DNA from: Sesamum alatum
Lineage: Eukaryota; Streptophyta; Magnoliopsida; Lamiales; Pedaliaceae
Length of the DNA: 64,000 nucleotides
Reading direction: 5' to 3'
Assembly (NCBI GenBank): GCA_034509735.1
Contig: JACGWO010000005.1
Location: forward strand, 34,440,479 to 34,504,478
Every line of letters begins with the position of its first letter. Positions within the stretch are counted from its first letter, which is position 1. Of this stretch, positions 59,770 to 64,000 are shown in pieces. The notes under the pieces are model-generated. The model did not search any database and was not told the DNA's origin. It saw only the letters and a list, made by a program, of their open reading frames with translations. Made by a program: the position numbers and the translations under genes.

Positions 59770-59948
59770 TGAGAATTTTTAAAGTTATGTGATTATTTTT
59801 TATAATCCCGTTAACAATTAAACTAAAAGTACACAAAATTTAAGTTATGGAACGAAAAATATTAATGTTTGATGAATTTATACGCATACACAGAGTTAGA
59901 TAACCATGGGAATTGGCTTTGTAAAAGCTAACTTGGATTGGAGCTCTT

Positions 59949-60150
59949 TTTTTTCTTTTTCTTTTTAGTAAGTCGGTTAAAAATACACTGTGAATTTGAA
60001 TTATGAACAATTAGTATACAATTATTAATACTAAATATGTGTATCTAACAACTGGACAAACAACTATTATTGGAGTAAGAGAAAACCCCCAATGATGAGA
60101 TTTGAACTCATAATTCATCTAGACACCCTTTTAGACAACACTCATTATAA
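59949..60150 (-). mobile_element. SINE-like element, minus strand
   Basis: On the minus strand a 'gtctaaaagggtgtctag' head is followed by a B-box-like 'gagttcaaatctc' and, 150 bases on, an A-rich tail (the T-rich tract at 59949-59970 on the plus strand). Weaker than the two other SINEs. Confidence 0.35.
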
Positions 60151-60157
60151 AAAATAT

Positions 60158-60387
60158 AAATCACAACAGGCTCCCCTAAAGTTTATCAAAATTATAAATA
60201 CCTCTCATTATTTAAAAAATTAAAAATGCCCTCTAAATCTAACAAATATCCCCCTCGTGACAGCTCATTGCAGGGGTTATTTGTTAGACGGTTGTTAATT
60301 TCAGAGGATGCACTTGTAATTTTTCAAAAAAAGAGAATGTATTTGTAATTATAACAAATTTTAAGAGAACTCCTCGTAATTTACCCA
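60158..60387. mobile_element. Foldback MITE (family A), 230 bp
   Basis: Both arms carry the family blocks: 'aaaattataaatacctctc'/'gaatgtatttgtaattataa', 'ctaacaaatatccccctcg' and 'ggggttatttgttagacgg', centred on 'gtgacagctcattgcag'. The right end is 'cctcgtaatttaccc'. Confidence 0.65.
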
Positions 60388-60925
60388 ATGAAAATTAGAG
60401 TTAAATTGTAAAATTTTCTCTTCAGAAATACGTAAACGAGAGAGATGTACCTACTGCACAAGTAAAACTTTTCAACCAAAAGTCACTCACAAGCTCGAAT
60501 ACGTAACATATGGTACTAAATTTACCAATTTTTATGGGGTTAAATGCAAATTATCCCTCTGTGATATTGGAAATGAGCAAATTACTCCCCTGTAAAAAAA
60601 AATTAGCAAATTACCCCCCTGTGTTTTCAAATATAGAGCAATTAACTCCTCACGCCCCTGCGTGCCATTCACGCGCATTTTTCAAATTTTTTAGAATTTT
60701 TTTTTATTTTAATTATAAAATTATATTTACATCTTTGTTTTTAGTCTTTGGATCTGATTGAATCCTAAGGCCCAAATTCAACTAATAAGATCAATGGTCC
60801 AGATTTTACTTAATTCCATCAACGGTCTAGATTTAAAAGCATATATTTTTTTAATATATATTTATACAAAATTTAATTAGAAATATATGTATAATATATC
60901 TTTATTAATTAAAATAATATATATG

Positions 60926-60944
<19 letters not shown>

Positions 60945-60958
<14 letters not shown>

Positions 60959-61410
60959 GGGAGGGCTGGACAGAGGGGAGGGTAGCCGGCGGCGGCACTG
61001 GAAGGTTGGAGGGAGAGGGCGGCCGCCGACGGCACCGGGAGGTTGGAGGGAGAGGGCGACCGCCGACGCGGGGGGGCGACGGGGAACGGGGGAAGGAGGG
61101 GGGCGATGGCAGAGAGGTGGAGATGGGGGCGGCAGATCTGGTGGCGGGCGGTGTGGGGGCGGGGGAAGGTGGCGGCTGGGGCGGGTGGTGGGGGGCGCGG
61201 GGAAGGTGGCGGCCGGGGCAGGTGGGGGGTGGCGGCTGCGGCCGGAGGGGGGGTGGCGTGGGGAAAGGTGGCGGCCGAGGGGAAGGTGGCAGCCAGTGGT
61301 GGGGGGTGGGGCGGCGGCGGCCGAAGGTGGAGGTGGGGGGAAGGTGGCGGAAGGTGGAGGTGGGGGGAAGGTGACGGGAAGGGGGAAGGTGACGGGGGTG
61401 GGGGGAGCTT
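60945..61410. repeat. GC-rich, strand-asymmetric core of the Mutator-like element
   Basis: The plus strand is almost wholly G with A and some C, built from variants of 'ggaaggtggcgg' and 'ggtggaggtggggggaagg'. Near 60985-61065 a unit of about 40 bp containing 'ggttggagggagagggcg' is repeated. Three overlapping plus-strand frames stay open for 80-129 codons but encode only glycine, arginine and tryptophan-rich low complexity, so I do not call a gene. Confidence 0.7.
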
Positions 61411-61427
61411 TATTTCTTTTTTAAATG

Positions 61428-61430
<3 letters not shown>

Positions 61431-61474
<44 letters not shown>
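61431..61474. repeat. (ATA)n microsatellite, about 14 units
   Basis: An uninterrupted ATA trinucleotide run directly after the G-rich core. Confidence 0.85.
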
Positions 61475-61477
<3 letters not shown>

Positions 61478-61894
61478 TTATAATATATTTAAATATAAAA
61501 TAATATTTTATTTTTAAAAATCAAGTAAAAGTCGCATGGTAGGCGCGTGAAGTACACTGCACGGACCAAGGGGGTAAATTGCTTCTTTCCTAAAAATATA
61601 AGAGGGTAATTTAGTATTTTTTTTTTCATAGGGGGATAATTTGCACATTCTCTATGACACAGGGGGGTAGCATGCATTTTTCCCAATTTTTATGTAAAAT
61701 ATGGAACTAAATTTAAAGGCAAGCCAGGGAGTGGGTTAAAAAAGGTAACTTTCCCATCTTATCATCAACCTAATATTCAACTTTTTACCATTCAATCACT
61801 TAAAAAAAAAAAAGAAATTACAATATATGGAAAAAGTATTCTAGAAAAAATCATCCCGACAAAAGAATTCTTCACCCAAAAAAAAAAGTGTAGC

Positions 61895-62320
61895 TATATA
61901 TTTATGATGAGAAAACAAAAGTTGCGGTATTTATTTTGCAACGGAATTTCACAATTAGACGGAAATGGCAAAAATGCTTTGCTGACGGATGTTGTAGTCG
62001 GTGGCAAACTTCATTTAACTTGTTTTATCAACTTTGCAACGGATTTTGTAACATAAACAACGTTTTAACAAATAACAAAAGAAATTTGCGACGATTTTGT
62101 GACGAAGAATAGTGTTATCAAGAGCATTTACGACGGTATTTGTAGATGTTAGCAACGGATGTATGTCACTACTTTGTGACAAAAAATTCGTCGCTATTTT
62201 TGTTTATGAATTTTGTAACGAATTGTCGTTGTAAAAACAAGAAGTTGATAAAAATTGCTACAAAAAAATTCCATCGTAACTTTGGGACGAAATTTTCATG
62301 AAAATGGCGTCGCAAAGAAT
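61895..62320. repeat. Dispersed short motifs of a transposon subterminal region
   Basis: Variants of 'ttgcgacggattttgt' ('gcaacggaatttc', 'gcaacggattttgtaac', 'gcgacgattttgtgacga', 'gcaacggatgta', 'cgtcgctattttt', 'gacgaaattttc', 'gcgtcgcaaag') occur about ten times in both orientations. Such arrays are typical of the transposase-binding subterminal zones of plant CACTA or Mutator-like elements. No element ends were identified. Confidence 0.45.
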
Positions 62321-62601
62321 TTTTAGTTTTAATTTATATATGGCTTCATGATTTGTGACAGTATCTGAGTAGGTGGAACATTTTGCATGGATCACTATTT
62401 TTAATATTTTTATTGAAATTTTTATAGTTTTAGATTTGTTTAACTGAAAATAAATAAGTATAAAATGCACTGATTTCTGGATATTCAAATATTTAGAAAT
62501 TTTTAACTAGAACTAAATGTTTGATATAAATCAAAATACTACATGATTGAGTTGCCTATACAACGATGATCATAAAATCAATATTTATGTTTGATTTTAG
62601 G

Positions 62602-63040
62602 ATAACAACAATCACCTTTCATGAGTTTTATATAATTACAAATACCTGTTGTTCTTTAAAAAATTAAAAATATTTTTCTGAATTTAATGTCCGTCTATCA
62701 ACGAGCCCATTTATTAGGTTTTCGTCCAATTTTTATAATAAACTGTCCAAAATGCCATTTTAGATTATAAATTATAATTTTGTATATTTTTTATAATTTT
62801 TTAAACTATATTTACGGATTAATATCTTATATGAATTATTTATTTCCCCCACCCTCATATTTTTTATATTTTTTTCAAATATTTATTTTTAAAATAAAAA
62901 ATTTGGCAAAGGTAATGTAGTACTTTTCACATCTCCGTCCATGGACTACATAATTATTTTCAATTTGAGGGTAATTTTGCAACTACGATGGGATATTTGT
63001 AATTATGTCAAACCTCATAGTAGGTAACTATAATTTATCA
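62602..63040. mobile_element. Foldback MITE (family A)
   Basis: Left 'ataacaacaatcacctttc' with 'atataattacaaatacc'; right 'ggatatttgtaattatgtca' ending 'ggtaactataatttatca'. The inner blocks 'ttattaggttttcgtccaat' and 'aaactgtccaaaatgcc' are shared with the copies at 51482, 53123 and 55249. Confidence 0.6.
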
Positions 63041-64000
63041 TTGATTTTAAATGTTCATAAATCATAAAATTAGTCAAGACGTAGCATTGGCCTTGCTAAA
63101 ACTTGCACTAAGTGATATGTTCCTGTGGTAATTGTCACGTTCGATAGACAATAAACATGTGATGTCTGCGTATCCTAGTAGGTATTTGATATAAGGTAGT
63201 CAAGTTTACTGAATGGCCAATAGGTGTCATCCAGAAGCCTAGCAAGGCCTGGTTAGTATGAATGAATTCTCAATTTTTACGATAATGTATTAACAATCCA
63301 AAACTTGAGGTTCCACAACAGCTTTATACATAAGACGACTATGACTTAATTCATGACTGGACATAACTAGAACCACTGTATCTTTTAAAAGGCCACGTTC
63401 CAAACATAAGTAGAGCATACGTAGAGGTTAATGAGTTTCAATAGAGGATCCGTAGTTCATCGTGAAATGATAATGGATCTCCAATGTTTCTACAATAGTC
63501 GTTATCTAAATCTATGGTCATGACAGTTAATCAAATAGGAAAGGTTTTTTATATTGATGAATAAGAAACACTAATGTAGAATGGATACACAACCATTGAA
63601 ATCCAAGATGGGAATCAATTATGTGAACTAAATTACTTCAATCGGGATATTAGCAGATGGAAGGACCATATCTATAAGAAACACGTAACTCACAAGTTGA
63701 TGGACATTCACACATTCTTTAATGCCATGATTATTACGAAAGAGTCACCCATGTGTAACAAACACTTTTAAATTGAGGGGTTAATCGAAGAGTGATTTAA
63801 TTGATATGCACAATAAGATTGCCAAATAAACTATATGTGATAAACTCCAATTCTAGTTGGACAGTGAACCTAAAGGGTTACATACAGATCCTTGAAATGG
63901 GATTAATTAACTTGAACGTGTCATTTTATTATAATGATTGAAATAAAATTTATTCATAATAATTAAATTATTTAATTATTTTATTTGAACTTATTTGATA
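63041..64000. other. Window end, possible LTR or repeat sequence, unassigned
   Basis: Less AT-skewed than its left neighbour and free of open frames. Its style (for example 'gttggacagtgaacctaaag' and 'gagtcacccatgtgtaac') suggests retrotransposon LTR or internal non-coding DNA, but no terminal motif or primer-binding site is visible before the window stops. Confidence 0.3.

Larger units (their letters stand above)
60537..61684. mobile_element. Mutator-like non-autonomous element (Pack-MULE candidate)
   Basis: The left end reads gggttaaatgcaaattatcc and, inverted, the right end reads gggaaaaatgcatgctaccc. Both arms run on with 'ctgtg', 'gcaaattaytccccctrt' and 'gcaaattaccccc' blocks for about 100 bases. 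The 10-mer aatttttatg flanks both sides exactly (60527-60536 and 61685-61694), the 9-11 bp duplication made by Mutator-like transposases. The core 60945-61410 is extremely G-rich, unlike the AT-rich arms. No transposase frame. A captured gene fragment is possible but not shown. Confidence 0.7.

Noticed and set aside
61006..61432. Glycine/arginine-rich open frames of 79-129 codons in three frames
   Set aside because: All three plus-strand frames stay open only because the tract is almost free of T. The encoded peptides are low complexity and the sequence lies in a transposon core.
1..64000. CRISPR arrays, operons, bacterial ribosome-binding sites, phage or plasmid modules
   Set aside because: The window is plant nuclear DNA with spliced genes; no such structures were seen and none are expected.

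Overview
The window is nuclear DNA of a flowering plant, most likely an asterid eudicot. Its genes are broken by many GT-AG introns, its intergenic DNA is AT-rich, and it carries a dense load of plant-type transposable elements. There are three intact protein-coding genes. Assigning it to Lamiales is only an impression from gene and repeat style; no sequence search was possible.

Layout. Bases 1-9,900 hold transposon debris: a non-autonomous hAT element, a small CACTA element, a stranded promoter and leader facing left, and a truncated Ty3/gypsy retrotransposon on the minus strand with its primer-binding site and one probable LTR. Bases 10,115-25,535 (+) hold an 18-exon gene for a kelch-repeat acyl-CoA-binding protein of the ACBP4/5 type (674 aa). 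Bases 26,000-32,400 are gene-free and AT-rich, with a foldback element, a Helitron-like element and a SINE. Bases 33,150-46,604 (+) hold a 13-exon SNF4/KINbetagamma gene (478 aa), the regulatory subunit of the plant energy-sensing kinase SnRK1. Bases 48,624-55,086 (-) hold a 9-exon cytosolic 9S-lipoxygenase gene (866 aa), convergent with SNF4. Bases 55,250-64,000 form a nest of small elements: foldback MITEs, SINEs, a 1.47-kb CACTA element, and a Mutator-like element with a 10-bp target-site duplication and a very GC-rich core.

The three genes are independent transcription units. Two touch acyl-lipid metabolism (acyl-CoA binding and polyunsaturated fatty acid oxygenation) and the third senses energy and sugar state, but nothing in the sequence suggests they are co-regulated or form a plant gene cluster. 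All exon boundaries were worked out by eye from GT/AG sites, unbroken phase and family conservation. In all three genes the exon lengths sum to a multiple of three with no internal stop.

The most interesting non-genic signals are the GC-cored Mutator-like element, the swarm of one foldback family around and inside the lipoxygenase gene (including its promoter and a copy split by a hAT insertion), the CACTA element with a SINE and another MITE inside it, a near-perfect long hairpin at 59.6-59.8 kb, and the orphan promoter at 3.28 kb.
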